Shown: positions 12,117 to 22,705 of the stretch, piece by piece
Layout: the number at the start of each line of letters is the position of its first letter
How positions within the stretch are numbered: position 1 is the stretch's first letter
DNA from: Scolanthus callimorphus
Lineage: Eukaryota; Cnidaria; Anthozoa; Actiniaria; Edwardsiidae
DNA: 64,000 nucleotides
Assembly: GCA_033964015.1 (NCBI GenBank)
Contig: CM066912.1
Coordinates: 17,843,073-17,907,072 of the forward strand
Direction of reading: 5' to 3'
Position numbers and translations under genes: made by a program
The notes under the pieces: generated by a model
What the model saw: the letters and a program-made list of their open reading frames with translations, nothing else
Databases searched by the model: none
Told to the model about the DNA's origin: nothing

Positions 12117-12815
12117 TATTTCTGACTTGAAATTCGTAAGAAATTGACAATAAAAATCCTCGAACCTCACCTGGCTGTTAGAAGTGTTTGTCTGTGGAGT
12201 TTAAAAAAGACATCGGTTAACCTCACTTTCCTCTACATTATAATTGACAAGGGCGCACTCGAATCCGGTCAAATCACCCAAAACAACCATCATTCCAACA
12301 AAAATCGAATTCGATCGCCGAACAAGAACTGTTCTCCGATAATGTACTTACATTCTAAAAGCAACCAAATTCTCGCAGATTCATAACTGATCCCAACAAG
12401 CGTCTGTGAAATCGGTAAAGCAGTTCTCTCGGTGGCCATTTTATCCGTGATGAACACACACTGATCAACCGTCGCTCTTGCTTTGATCAAATTTTAACTG
12501 CGGTCAACTGCGCCGCCAAGCGATCTGGAGCCTGGGGAGAGTTAAAAATCGGCGGTTGATTAGTATGTATTCTTCACGGATAAAATGGCCGCCAAGAGAA
12601 CTGCCTAGCCGATTTCAGTGACGCTTGTTGGGATCATGAAATACGAATCTAAGAGAATTTGGTTGCTTTTAGATGTAAGTACATCGTCGGAGAGCAGTTC
12701 GAGGCCGATTGTTTGGCGATCGAATTAACATCACAGGGGCAATAAAGACAAACACTTCATGGAGTTTCGTGGATTTCTATTAACAATTTCTTACAAATTT
12801 TCAAGTCAGAAATAA
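12117..12815. mobile_element. foldback element, arms of about 340 bp
   Basis: The two halves are imperfect inverted copies. The end TTTCTGACTTGAAAxTxxGTAA occurs at 12119 and, inverted, at about 12812; CGGATAAAATGGCC and its complement lie near the centre; CGCTTGTTGGGATCA is also mirrored. The central spacer is at about 12510-12545. No coding potential was found; short open frames in either arm are shadows. Its type fits a non-autonomous foldback or MITE. Confidence 0.85.
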
Positions 12816-13042
12816 AAGCTTGGGTATACCCTGTGACCAAAGAAGCGACAACTAACAACCCCTGCCCTCCAGTTAGCCATATGCGCCAGGTCTGCCTGTG
12901 TTACGTGGTGGCTTTTAGATTGGACTACACCAACGCGCGTTTAGCGACTTTCTATATAGACCAGGTCTCCCCTTTTAATGGTCATACTGCGAATAATGTG
13001 TGCTAATTTGGCAAAACACATAATTGATTTGTATATATAATA

Positions 13043-13159
13043 GGACTCCATGCTGTCCAATTAAGAAAAAATTGGATGATTCAGAGGCCACAGGCCGAGA
13101 CCAATTTGGAGTTCCGAGGAATCATCCATTTTTTCTTAATTGGACAAGCATGGAGTCCT
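13043..13159. mobile_element. small inverted-repeat element
   Basis: About 40-bp arms (GGACTCCATGCTGTCCAATT on the left; the complement with one indel on the right) flank a core of about 36 bp. Further related words (ATCCAATTT, AATTGGACAG) at 13200-13250 suggest that the complete element may extend on either side. Confidence 0.75.
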
Positions 13160-14305
13160 GTTATTTATTAATTATATAGTGAATGATAAAAAGCCGAAAG
13201 TATCCAATTTCAGCGCGCGATCCAATTTAAAAATAATTGGACAGTTGACAACAATGGATTTCGTACTGGCTATATAATTATAAAAAAAATACCTTTTATT
13301 CAACTTTCATTTGTGTATGCCGGATAGGCACTTGACAATGATCTTCTTCAGGGTAAAATTGTTCCACCCTGAAGTATTTATTATTTAGTTTTTGAGCAGC
13401 TTTATCGGGGCCCCCGGATCGAAGGGGGATCTTTGAGGCCTGGAGCCCGTTTTTCCTCTGGAGCCCTGGATCCTCATGAATTAATTTTCGTCCGAAGCCC
13501 AGAAGGATTTTTGCTCTGACATTCTAGGAACCGGCCCCTGGAGCCTAATGGCTTCTTAAAACCAGAGTTTCAGAATCTCTCTAGCTTATTTAGTATATTT
13601 CATAAGTTTGGGGTTGTCAAATTTGTGAAAATCATCTTATTTTGGCTGGAGCACAGAGCCCACGCGCCTATAACGGAGCACATAGCCCTTTCCGTTTAGC
13701 CCTGGAGTCCCAAAACCCTTCGGGTGCCTGCTTTATCACTGATGGATCACGGATACATGTAATTAATTATCTAAATGGCTAGAGTAACACGATAGTAATA
13801 GGTCGCTAATCTTATAATCATGTACATTTTAGTCATTAGCAGAATCGCTTGTTGCGATCTATTCTACTTGCTATCAATACCTTTTAGGATGATCGGACAT
13901 AAACAAAAGCTCATGATGACATGAACTGGTAATTCTGTCATTCTTGATTATTTTTCATCCACTGTTCATCAATAGTTTGGACAATTCTAGAAAACCATCG
14001 GTATCCTTCGATGCATGAGCGCTGTATTATTAACCCTCCCCTCCCTTCCTTGTGTGCCATTCCCTCCTTCGCTGTTTTTCAAAATGCCTCCTAACCATGC
14101 AAACAGATTTCTAATTATTCCACCTAGAGCCTAAACTAACTTTGTAATAAGACATCGTTACTGCGGCCCGTACGCTTACCCCTTCCCCTCGGAGTTGAAA
14201 GAACCCTACCCCTCCATTCAATCAGATTTCCAAACTCAACCCCCTGGCCTTACGGATTTCTGAATTCTGATCACTTAGTATACCAAGTACTTTCTTCCTT
14301 TCTGG
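13160..14305. other. intergenic, no gene seen
   Basis: Nothing codes convincingly. A lone TIR end of MITE family 1 (TTCTAGGAACCGGCCCCTG) is at about 13525-13543. Confidence 0.5.
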
Positions 14306-14452
14306 AATAGCCCTTTTCAGTTAATTGGAATTCTAGCCTGAAGTCAAGTCCACTGTTGACCAATGTATTGTTTGGTCAACGGTAATCTCGACTTCAGGCT
14401 AGAATTCCAATTTGAATCGCAATAAAGCGAGGAACTGTGAAAAGGACTATTG
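14306..14452. mobile_element. MITE with two-part inverted repeats
   Basis: The outer arm AATAGCCCTTTTCAG at 14307 pairs with CTGTGAAAAGGACTATT ending at about 14451. A perfect 23-bp inner arm at 14323-14345 (AATTGGAATTCTAGCCTGAA plus 3 bp) pairs with 14390-14412. The core contains a second small hairpin around GTTGACCAA/TTGGTCAAC. Confidence 0.8.
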
Positions 14453-14457
14453 CCCAG

Positions 14458-14652
14458 CAGTGGCGGATCCAGGATTTTACTAAGGGGGGTTCCGTTTCTT
14501 CTTTCATCTCTCCTTCAAAGACTGATACGGGGCAATATATTAAGGAGAGCTCTTCCACGAGTGGTCAGTCTATTACAATAAAATCCATATTGTTCTGATG
14601 TTCAAGGGGGGCTCAGTGCAACCCTTGGAACCCCCCTTGATCCGCCACTGCC
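14458..14652. mobile_element. hAT-like MITE
   Basis: The ends CAGTGGCGGATCCAGGAT and its complement (TTGATCCGCCACTG) are a TIR type often seen in hAT-derived miniature elements. The 7-bp sequence TGCCCAG is present at both borders (14451-14457 and about 14648-14654) as a possible target duplication. It lies directly beside the preceding MITE. Confidence 0.8.
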
Positions 14653-15201
14653 CAGATCTATCACATTCGGGATCATACTTTTCATTTTTTCCGCGGGTAG
14701 TTCCACTAGGGAACGCCCTTCCTCTAGCGGCTGTAAATGCACAATCTGTGGAGTGCTTTAGTAGCCTAGCCCACCCGTTTTGCGTTATTGCTACTAGGAA
14801 ATTAACATTTAGTATATATTAGTATATAGTATATAGGTCAGCCATATATACAGCGGTTTGCAAATATTCTGTCTGAGAAGTATATATCGCCGTTTGATAC
14901 CTTTGCAAGTCCGATGCACTTGAATTATAGCGGAGCTCCTGCGCGGGCCGAAGGCCCGCGCAAGCGGAGCACCATACCTAAGGGAAAAACGTATAGTATA
15001 CTATCGAGTTGATTTTTGAACGTCACGAGCATTATGGATCATTTTGATGACGTCATTGATGACGTAAGGGCACGTGACTTTGGTATAGAGTTCCTCTTAT
15101 GGTCTTTGAAACTTTGTCCAAGTTTGGCTTCTATAGAAGCTACCCTTCGGGAGATATGATTTTTTCTTTATTTTTCTGGTATTAAACCTATAGCGTATAG
15201 T

Positions 15202-15229
15202 CCGTCCGTCGTCCGTCCGTCCGTCCGTG
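15202..15229 (+). repeat. GTCC-type microsatellite
   Basis: Run of GTCC units with one short unit. Confidence 0.85.
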
Positions 15230-15299
15230 TACACATGGGAACCCTGTGGTATGCAAAGAAAAAATTATATCTCCTCAAGGGAAGATGCTAAGACAACCA

Positions 15300-15942
15300 C
15301 ACTTGGGATATTTTGTCTATGCCACAAGGGGGGTGCTTTAACACGGACACGTGATTTGACGTCATCGATGACGTCATCTATGCTTGAAAAATCAATATCT
15401 CGTGAAGGGAAGACTCTAAAACAACCAAACTTGGGTAGTGTAGTCTAGGCCACCAGATGAGCGAAATGAGGTGGTCACGTGATATGACGTCATCGATGAC
15501 GTCATCTATGCTTCAAAAATCAATATCTCATGAAGGGAAGACTCTAAGACAACAAAACTTGGGTAGTGTAGTCTAGGCCACCAGATGAGCGAAATGAAGG
15601 GGTCACGTGATGTGACGTCATCGATGACGTCATATATGCTTGAAAAATCAATATCTCGTGAAGGGAAGACTCTAAGACAACAAAACCTGGGTAGTGTAGT
15701 CTAGGCCACCAGATGAGCGAAATGAAGTGGTCACGTGATATGACGTCATCGATGACGTTATCTATGCTTGAAAAATCAATATCTCGTGAAGGGAATACTC
15801 TAAAACAACCAAACTTAGGTAGTGTAGTCTAGGCCACCAGATGAGCGAAATGAGGTGGTCACGTGATATGACGTCATCGATGACGTCATATATGCTTGAA
15901 AAATCAATATCTCGTGAAGGGAAGACTTTAAGACAACAAAAC
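15300..15942 (+). repeat. 128-bp tandem array with paired CRE palindromes, left part
   Basis: About five units of roughly 128 bp, each with TAGTCTAGGCCACCAGATGA, GGTCACGTGA and the 20-bp perfect palindrome TGACGTCATCGATGACGTCA, which is two CREB/ATF consensus sites either side of TCGA. Later positions carry single changes (for example GACGTTATC near 15757). A related variant, GATGACGTCATTGATGACGT, lies at about 15044 outside the array. The array continues after the LINE at 18235. Confidence 0.9.
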
Positions 15943-18045
15943 GCCCCTTGGGATTCGATACATGGTGACCAAGACCCAGATAGTGCCTGGGATAATTGGA
16001 AATCCATATTTAATAATATAATTGACAAACATGCACCCATTCAGAACAGAAGGGTGAGAGAAAATTCTCTCCCTTGGCTCTCATCTCAAATAAAACAATT
16101 AATGAGAAATAGGGACTACTATAAAAAACGCGCCATTAAATTTAACTCTGACTCACAATGGGAACTATTCAAAAGGTGTCGCAACCAAGTCAACATAGAA
16201 ATGCGCAAAGCTAAGGCAAATTATTATCAGGAGAAAATTAAGAACTGCTCCTCGCGCGATCCAAAAAAATCATGGAAGCTAATTAATAATTTACTTGGTA
16301 AGCACCTTAAGCCGAACCAGCATGTGAACGAGTTAAACGTTGGTGGCAGCGTGTTGTCGGAACCTGAAAATATTGCAGAGGCCTTTAATGATTATTTTGT
16401 TAACATCGGGCCAAATTTAGCAAAAAAGTGCCCCGATCAACTTAACCGAGATAATTCGTATTTGGACTTTTGTGAATACAATACACAACAGTTCAGTTTC
16501 GAAGAAATCCCGGTTGAAAATGTGGTCTTATCTCTAAAATCTCTAAAAGCCTCTAAGGCTACAGGCTTAGACAAAATTCCCGCCAAATTGCTCAAAGTAG
16601 CTGCAGATATTATAGCTCCTTCTCTGACACAAATATTCAACCTCTCACTTTCTTCTCGAACCTTTATCACTGAATTTAAGCATGCAAGGGTAACGCCCAT
16701 CTTTAAATCAGATGACCGCAAGCTACCCGAAAACTATCGACCAATCTCGATCCTGCCAATAATCAGTAAAGTGTTTGAGAAAGAAGTGTTTAGACAACTT
16801 TATAGCTTTCTGATGGACCAATCATTGCTTTCCAAATTTCAGTCAGGCTTCCGGCCTAAACATTCTACCCTTTCGGCACTGATACATATGTGCGATGATT
16901 GGTATCGTAACATGGACCAAGGGCATTTAACAGGCGTTGTGTTCCTTGACATTCGGAAGGCTTTCGATTCGATAAACCATTCAATTTTACTCGATAAGAT
17001 GAACCGACTCGGCATTCGTGGCGGACAGTTAGAATGGTTCTCCTCGTACCTATCTGGCAGAACGCAACAATGCCAAGTAAATAATCATCTTTCCCCGCCT
17101 AAGCAAATTATATGCGGGGTGCCTCAAGGCTCAATTTTAGGTCCTTTATTATTCCTCTTATATATCAATGACCTCCCGAATTGTCTCGGAACCACAACGC
17201 CATGTATATATGCAGATGACACTCAGATATTCGCAACCTCTCCGGACCCTGATGAGCTCACAGATAAGCTTAATCTGGACCTTGCGAATATCTCAAAATG
17301 GTTATCATTGAATAAGTTACAATATCACACATCGAAAACAAAAGTAATGTTTATTGGTTCATCCTATAACATTAAACATAAGAGTAACGATCTTCAGTCT
17401 TCTGTCTGTATTGATGGCAAAACGATTTCAAGGGTAAATTCACAGAAGTGCCTTGGCGTTGAAATTGATGAAAATTTGAAATTCGATAAGCACATTGAAA
17501 ATGTGTGTAAAAAAGCCAGTGCAGGGATAGGCGCAATTCGACGTATTAAACCATTTGTCCCGGCCAGCTCGCTTGAGAGCGTCTATAGATGTCTTGTTCA
17601 GCCTTATCTAGATTATTGCGCGCCAGTTTGGGATACCTGTGGAAAGACCCTCGCAGATAAACTCCAAAAGCTGCAGGCACGTGCAGCACGTGTAGTAACT
17701 GGCGCGAGGTATGAACAGAGGTCTGTAGACGTTCTCCGAGGGCTGGGATGGCAATCTTTGAATAAAAGGCAAATAAATCTAAAATCGATTTTGATATATA
17801 AAATCTTAAACGATCAAAGTGCACCAACCTTACGAAATTTATTTCTCAAGACTGAAGATCGCCAAGATAGATATAACCTCCGAAGCAGGGATACAGACCT
17901 AGCACTCCCAAAACCTAAGACCAACTTCCTGAAACGCAGTTTCAGCTATAGTGGGGCAATGCTATGGAACAGTCTTAGTAAAGCGACCAAACAGGCTAAT
18001 ACATTAGCCTCTTTCAAGCGTTTGCTGAAAAGGGATGCCGAATGA
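15841..18045 (+). CDS. LINE reverse transcriptase (ORF2 C-terminal portion), intact frame
   Basis: Open frame of 734 codons. The first 35 or so come from the flanking tandem repeat and the LINE-derived protein starts at about residue 36, so the ATG at 15841 is fortuitous. The region from APWDSIHG is the end of an endonuclease-linker. RT follows: NYRPISILPIISKVFE (fingers), FLDIRKAFDS (motif A), CGVPQGSILGPLLF (motif B, about 17113), YADD (motif C, 17209-17220), then thumb and the LQKLQARAARVVTG C-terminal domain typical of CR1-like elements. The endonuclease domain is missing through 5' truncation. No stop or frameshift interrupts RT, so the insertion is fairly young. Confidence 0.9.
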   Translation: MSEMRWSRDMTSSMTSYMLEKSISREGKTLRQQNAPWDSIHGDQDPDSAWDNWKSIFNNIIDKHAPIQNRRVRENSLPWLSSQIKQLMRNRDYYKKRAIKFNSDSQWELFKRCRNQVNIEMRKAKANYYQEKIKNCSSRDPKKSWKLINNLLGKHLKPNQHVNELNVGGSVLSEPENIAEAFNDYFVNIGPNLAKKCPDQLNRDNSYLDFCEYNTQQFSFEEIPVENVVLSLKSLKASKATGLDKIPAKLLKVAADIIAPSLTQIFNLSLSSRTFITEFKHARVTPIFKSDDRKLPENYRPISILPIISKVFEKEVFRQLYSFLMDQSLLSKFQSGFRPKHSTLSALIHMCDDWYRNMDQGHLTGVVFLDIRKAFDSINHSILLDKMNRLGIRGGQLEWFSSYLSGRTQQCQVNNHLSPPKQIICGVPQGSILGPLLFLLYINDLPNCLGTTTPCIYADDTQIFATSPDPDELTDKLNLDLANISKWLSLNKLQYHTSKTKVMFIGSSYNIKHKSNDLQSSVCIDGKTISRVNSQKCLGVEIDENLKFDKHIENVCKKASAGIGAIRRIKPFVPASSLESVYRCLVQPYLDYCAPVWDTCGKTLADKLQKLQARAARVVTGARYEQRSVDVLRGLGWQSLNKRQINLKSILIYKILNDQSAPTLRNLFLKTEDRQDRYNLRSRDTDLALPKPKTNFLKRSFSYSGAMLWNSLSKATKQANTLASFKRLLKRDAE

Positions 18046-18234
18046 TGGTGCACTGTGCTTTCGGGATTCTTAATAGTTCTATGTTTTAATTGTATTGTCT
18101 TTTTTATCCTTGTTACCTATGTACTCTTTTTTTTTTTGTCAACGCCCCATTTGGAAATCAGTGTGTGCACAATGCACCATTGAAATGGCCAGCGTTGTAA
18201 AATAAAGCTGTATGTATGTATGTATGTATGTGTA
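15943..18234 (+). mobile_element. CR1-like LINE, 5' truncated, inserted in the tandem array
   Basis: A 2.3-kb LINE fragment begins at GCCCCTTGGGATTC and ends in a (TGTA)n tail at about 18208-18234 after AAATAAAGC. On both sides the 128-bp array continues. Relative to an intact unit a few bases are missing at the junction, so a small target deletion is more likely than a duplication. Confidence 0.9.
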
Positions 18235-18580
18235 GTCTAGGCCACCAGATGAGCGAAATGAGGTGGTCACGTGATATGACGTCATCGATGACGTCATCTA
18301 CGCTTCAAAAATTAATATCTCATGAAAGGAAGACTCTAAACCAACCAAACTTGGGTAATGTAAACCAGGTCACCAGATGAGCGAAATGAAGTGGTCACGT
18401 GATGTGACGTCATCGATGACGTCATCTGTGCTTGAAAAGTCAATATCTCGTGAAGGAAAGACTCTAAAACAACCATACTTGGGGAGTGTAGTCTAGGTCA
18501 CCAGATGAAATGAGTGGTCACGTGATATGACGTCATCGATGACATCATCTATGAAGGGAGGACTCTAAAGCAACCATGTA
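18235..18580 (+). repeat. 128-bp CRE-palindrome array, right part
   Basis: About three more units after the LINE. The CRE palindrome is at about 18278 and 18406, with a one-base variant (TGACATCA half) at about 18528. It degrades into the terminal region of the TA-target element. Confidence 0.88.
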
Positions 18581-20425
18581 AACCATGTACACATAGGAAT
18601 CCCTTTCATTCACACAGAAAATTTATAACCAGGAGCTCCGCTTTTAGCCAGTGGCTAAATCTATATATTATTATTTCTCTGTTTAGGCTTGGTTGCTGAC
18701 TGTTTTTATCTTTTTCCATGCATATAATGTGCCCGCCATGCGTTGTTTGGGAGACCTTTAAAGTTTCGCGAAACGCCTTCTCGGCTGGATGAAACGCCAT
18801 TGCAAGAACGCGTAACTGAAACCCTAGATTTTGCTGCTGTTTTTAACGAAATGTTTATTTTATTCAATCTATGGATTTAGAATTGGTTTTATTTATGTGT
18901 TCTCGGTAGTGGTGATCAACAGGTATCTCTGAGAAAGGTGAATTTGACGTGTATTTAATGACTAATTAAATATTCAAAACGGCGTCTTCTTCGCAATGCA
19001 CGTTTTAGTAGAACGCGGAATTGGCGTTTTCTCTTTTCGAAATTTAACTTTTCTGCACTGAATGTATAGAGCGAAAGTTCTTGGAGTTATAAATCTCTGT
19101 CTTCGTTATCAGTTTAGTCTGTTGTAATCGATGGAGCTATGTACTGACAGTGAATGAGAAGCCATTTCGCGCAGTAGTTCTTCCCCGGGGTTCTTCCCGC
19201 TCGGCATTTGAGTAAATAACTCATTCACCACTTACATTCTTTCGCTCAAAGTTTTTCATTGAATGCTTTTTAATCCCTTCACTCATACCAGAAGCAATCT
19301 AATTAATTTTCCAGGCCGATTTATCTCTGTGTTGGAAAAAGTACGTTTATAATCGATAAAAGATTAAAATGTATTTCTCTTTACGGTCTAATTATAAATT
19401 CAAAAAATAAAAACTTTTCCTGGATTTAAATAGAGTTCATTTCTTCGTATTTTTTTGTCATCGGAAAGTAGTCCCGATGTTTCCGAAATAAAAGACACTC
19501 AAAACACTCTCTATAATATTAATGAGGTGCAAAAAAACTTACTTTAGTTTCCTTATATTTATTTCTTCTATTTTTTGATCCAAGGAATATTTTTCATAAT
19601 TTTGAATTTATAATTAGACCGAAAAGAGAAACAAAATTTTAATTTTGATGTAATTTTGATTTTGATAAATTAATTAATTAGATCATTTCGGGCATGGGGT
19701 AGGAGAGTTACAAAAAATATATTTGAATGACAAACTTTGAATATTGGTTAATGCTGATGAATGATTTATTTATTCAAATGCAGAGTGGGGAAGAACAACT
19801 GCGAAATGGCTTCCTTCACTGTCACCGAGACTTTGGATGTACACAGCTCTCAATCGATTAAAATAGAATAAACTGACTCCGAAAACGGAGATAAATAACT
19901 CTTAGAACTTCCCTACTATACGGTGAGTGTTCGTTCTTTTCCGTGGAAAAGTTAAATTTCGAAAAGATGAAGGCAATGTCGCGTTCTACTAAAACGTGCT
20001 TTGCGTAGAAGACGCCGTTTTGAATATTTAATTAGTCATTAAATACACGTCAAATTCACCTTTCTCAGAGATACCTGTTTATCACCACTACCGAGAACAC
20101 ATAAATAAAACCAATTCTAAATCCATAGATTGAATAAAATAAACATTTCGTTAAAAACAGCAGCAAAATCTAGGGTTTCAGTTACGCGTTCTTGCAATGG
20201 CGTTTCATCCAGCCGAGAAGGCGTTTCGCGAAACTTTAAAAGTCTCCCAAACAACGCATGGCGGGCACATTATATGCATGGAAAAAGCCAGAAACAGTCA
20301 GCAACCAAGCCTAAACAGAGAAATAATATAATTCAAGTGCATCGGACTTGCAAAGGTATCAAATGGCGATATACTTATATACTTATATACTTCTCAGACA
20401 GAATATTTGCAAACCGCTGTATATT

Positions 20426-20728
20426 TAACCATTATCCTGCGAGATTGCGCAGAATATCGTCTGATACTTAGCCGACGAGGGACGAAGTCCCGAGTTGGCT
20501 AAAATCAGACAATATTCTGCAAAATCGAGCAGGATAATGGTTTTATTATTCAGCACATCGATAGCACAAAAACCCCGAAAAAAATGACTTTTGTGTATTA
20601 TTTACGAACTCAAATCATCATATTTTCCTCAGAGACGGATATCGCAGGATAGCTGTCATGTACAGAAGACAGCTATTGGCGTTCCAATGACCATATTTGG
20701 GCAGTGCATCGATGTGCTGAATAATAAA
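20426..20728. mobile_element. hairpin elements beside the foldback
   Basis: 20427-20542 is an almost complete stem-loop: AACCATTATCCTGC at one end, its complement at the other, and GAGGGACGAAGTCCC at the tip. Next to it TATTATTCAGCACATCGAT (about 20545) pairs with ATCGATGTGCTGAATA at about 20706. Both may belong to one non-autonomous element. No protein is encoded. Confidence 0.7.
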
Positions 20729-20749
20729 TATATATATATGTCATGTATA

Positions 20750-21635
20750 AATCGTGGCTGAAAATGAAAAGCCTGGCTTGTTACATGTAACAATCCCGGC
20801 TTTTTACATAAAAAGCCTGGCTTTTTACAAAATATATATTTGTAACAATCCCGGCTTTTTACATGTAACAAGCCTGGCTTTTTACATAACAATCCAGTCA
20901 TATTATATATCTTGTAAAGATCCCGGCTTTTTATGCAAAAAGCCCGGCTTTATACACCGTAACAATCCTGGCTTTTTACACGTAAAAAGCCTGGCTTGTT
21001 ACAAATATATATTTAGCCTGGATTGTTATGTAAAAAGCCAGTCACAATATATATCATGTAAAAAGCCGGGATTGTTATGTAAAAAGCCTGCATTTTTACA
21101 CCGTAACAATCCCGGCTTTTTACATAAAGATCCTGGCTTTTTACAAATATATATTTAGCCTGGATTGTTATGTAAAAAGCCAGTCACAATATATATCGTG
21201 TAAAGAACCGGGATTGTTATGTAAAATATCGGTCACAAATTATTAATATATATCGGGTGTAAAAAGCCTGGATTGTTACATGTAACAAGACCGGCTTTTT
21301 ACATATAAAGCCTGGCTTGTTACAAAATATATATTTGTAACAATCCCGGCTTTTTACATAACAATCCAGTCATAATATATATCGTGTAAACATCCCGGCT
21401 TTTTATGTAAAAAGCCAGGCTTTATTCCTTTATACACCGTAACAATATTGGCTTTTTGCAAATATATATTCATCCAAGATCCAACAATCCCGGCTTTTTA
21501 CACGATATATATTGCGACCGTCTTTTTACATAACAATCCCGGTTTGTTACACGATATATATTGCGACCGTCTTGTTACATAACAATCCCGGTTTGTTACA
21601 CGATATATATTGAGCCCGTCTTTTTACATAACAAA
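20750..21635. repeat. 49-bp-type minisatellite, array 1 (diverged)
   Basis: Irregular repetition of words such as AACAATCCCGGCTTTTTACA, ATATATATCGTGTAA and their complements. The unit is the same family as the regular array at 26081-27160 but is rearranged, with both orientations mixed. Open frames across it are repeat artefacts. Confidence 0.85.
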
Positions 21636-22275
21636 ACGGGATAAACACGGGCTACAGGAAATAAACGGGAGATTTTCGCAGCACAAGTTTTCCGAATAGT
21701 ACTAGCCACAATTTGATCTTTCTTCTATTAATGCGTTTCCTTCTACAGGAAGTTTAGTAGTTAATATCAATACTGGAAAGACTATAAATTACAGACAATC
21801 AACTTGCACAAACATGGGCGATATGTTTCTTTAAAATTCCTTCACTGCTAAAAAGCACCGTTTGGATATCGCCACCGCTAAAAAACAAATGCTTGATGAA
21901 GATTTGCGAGCCTAAAAGCTTCACTAGTCACTAATATAAGTAATGCAATGGATGCCAAAGATGAGCAAATTTTAGATAACTGTAGCAAACAAATCGCAAA
22001 GTGATTACACAAAATATCCTGATTGAACACATGAATCAATTACTCTCCGCTTATACCTCGCATCTCGAATTGTTGGCGAAATAAAATAAATTTTCTGTCC
22101 AAATGTCATTCACAAGTTTCTTAATTCACGTGTGTGAGTTTCGGCCTGTTATACATAGTAGGCACTACTGTGCATTGGCTTGCTCGAGTGATCTTACTAC
22201 AGTCAAGGGTTTAATCTCCTATCCGAAGGGACAATTTTATTCACTGGTAAGGGCTTTTCCCTGAGCCTGCTTTGA
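21636..22275 (-). repeat. interspersed module M, copy 1
   Basis: Roughly 620 bp bounded by AACAAAACGGGATAAACACG on the array side and CTTTTCCCTGAGCCTGC on the other. Five copies occur in the window (this, 22706-23735, 23795-24765, 25448-26080, 37390-38160), each joined to the 49-bp minisatellite. Non-coding, and probably part of a transposable element with an internal satellite. Confidence 0.8.
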
Positions 22276-22705
22276 TAACGATATATATTGCGACCGTCTT
22301 TTTACATAGCAATCCCGGTTTGTTACACGATATATATTGCGACCGTCTTTTTACATAACAATCCCGGTTTGTTACGCCATATATAATATTGCGACCGTCT
22401 TTCTACATAACAAACCCGGTTTGTTACACGATATATATTGAGCCCGCTTTTTACATAACAATCCCGGTTTGTTACACGATATATATTGAGCCCGTCTTTT
22501 TACATAACAATCCCGGCTTTTTACAAGACTATATATTGAGCCCGTCTTTTTACATAACAATCCCGGCTTTTTACAAGATATATATTGAGCCAGTCTTTTT
22601 ACATAACAATCCCGGTTTGTTACACGATATATATTGCGACCGTCTTTTTACATAACAATCCCGGTTTGTTAGACGATATATATTTTTTAAAAAGCCGGGT
22701 TTGTT
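22276..22705. repeat. 49-bp minisatellite, array 2
   Basis: About eight units in the orientation ACATAACAATCCCGGTTTGT then TACACGATATATATTG, lying between module copies 1 and 2. Confidence 0.9.

Larger units (their letters stand above)
14930..18668. mobile_element. TA-target element with CRE-palindrome array, inserted in the foldback left arm
   Basis: Aligning the two foldback arms shows this block is extra, flanked by a TA dinucleotide duplication (14928-14929 and 18669-18670). The left end reads GCGGAGCTCC and includes a hairpin (GCGCGGGCC-GAA-GGCCCGCGC); the right part holds the complement GGAGCTCCGC at about 18634-18643, followed by TTTTAGCCAGTGGCTAAATC. A second copy of the right end lies at about 31055-31122, which supports the boundary. 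A TA duplication would fit Tc1/mariner-like transposition, but no transposase is present. It carries a tandem array and a nested LINE. Confidence 0.75.
14847..20424. mobile_element. large foldback element, split by a 3.7-kb insertion
   Basis: The reverse complement of 20331-20424 (TATACAGCGGTTTGCAAATA to TTGAATTATA) matches 14847-14929, while the rest of the left arm resumes at 18669. Arms from 18669 inward and from about 20338 inward are mirror copies for about 800 bp each and meet near 19490. Without the insertion the element would be about 1.8 kb, almost entirely inverted repeat. No coding region was recognised; short frames at 18606-18800 and 20130-20471 are mirror copies of one another. 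Confidence 0.85.

Noticed and set aside
12144..12490. ORFs of 66-80 codons
   Set aside because: Inside the foldback arms; shadows with no domain.
14930..14960. GC-rich hairpin as a bacterial-style regulatory stem-loop
   Set aside because: It is the end of a mobile element in a eukaryotic genome; a related end is found at 31.1 kb without the hairpin's surroundings.
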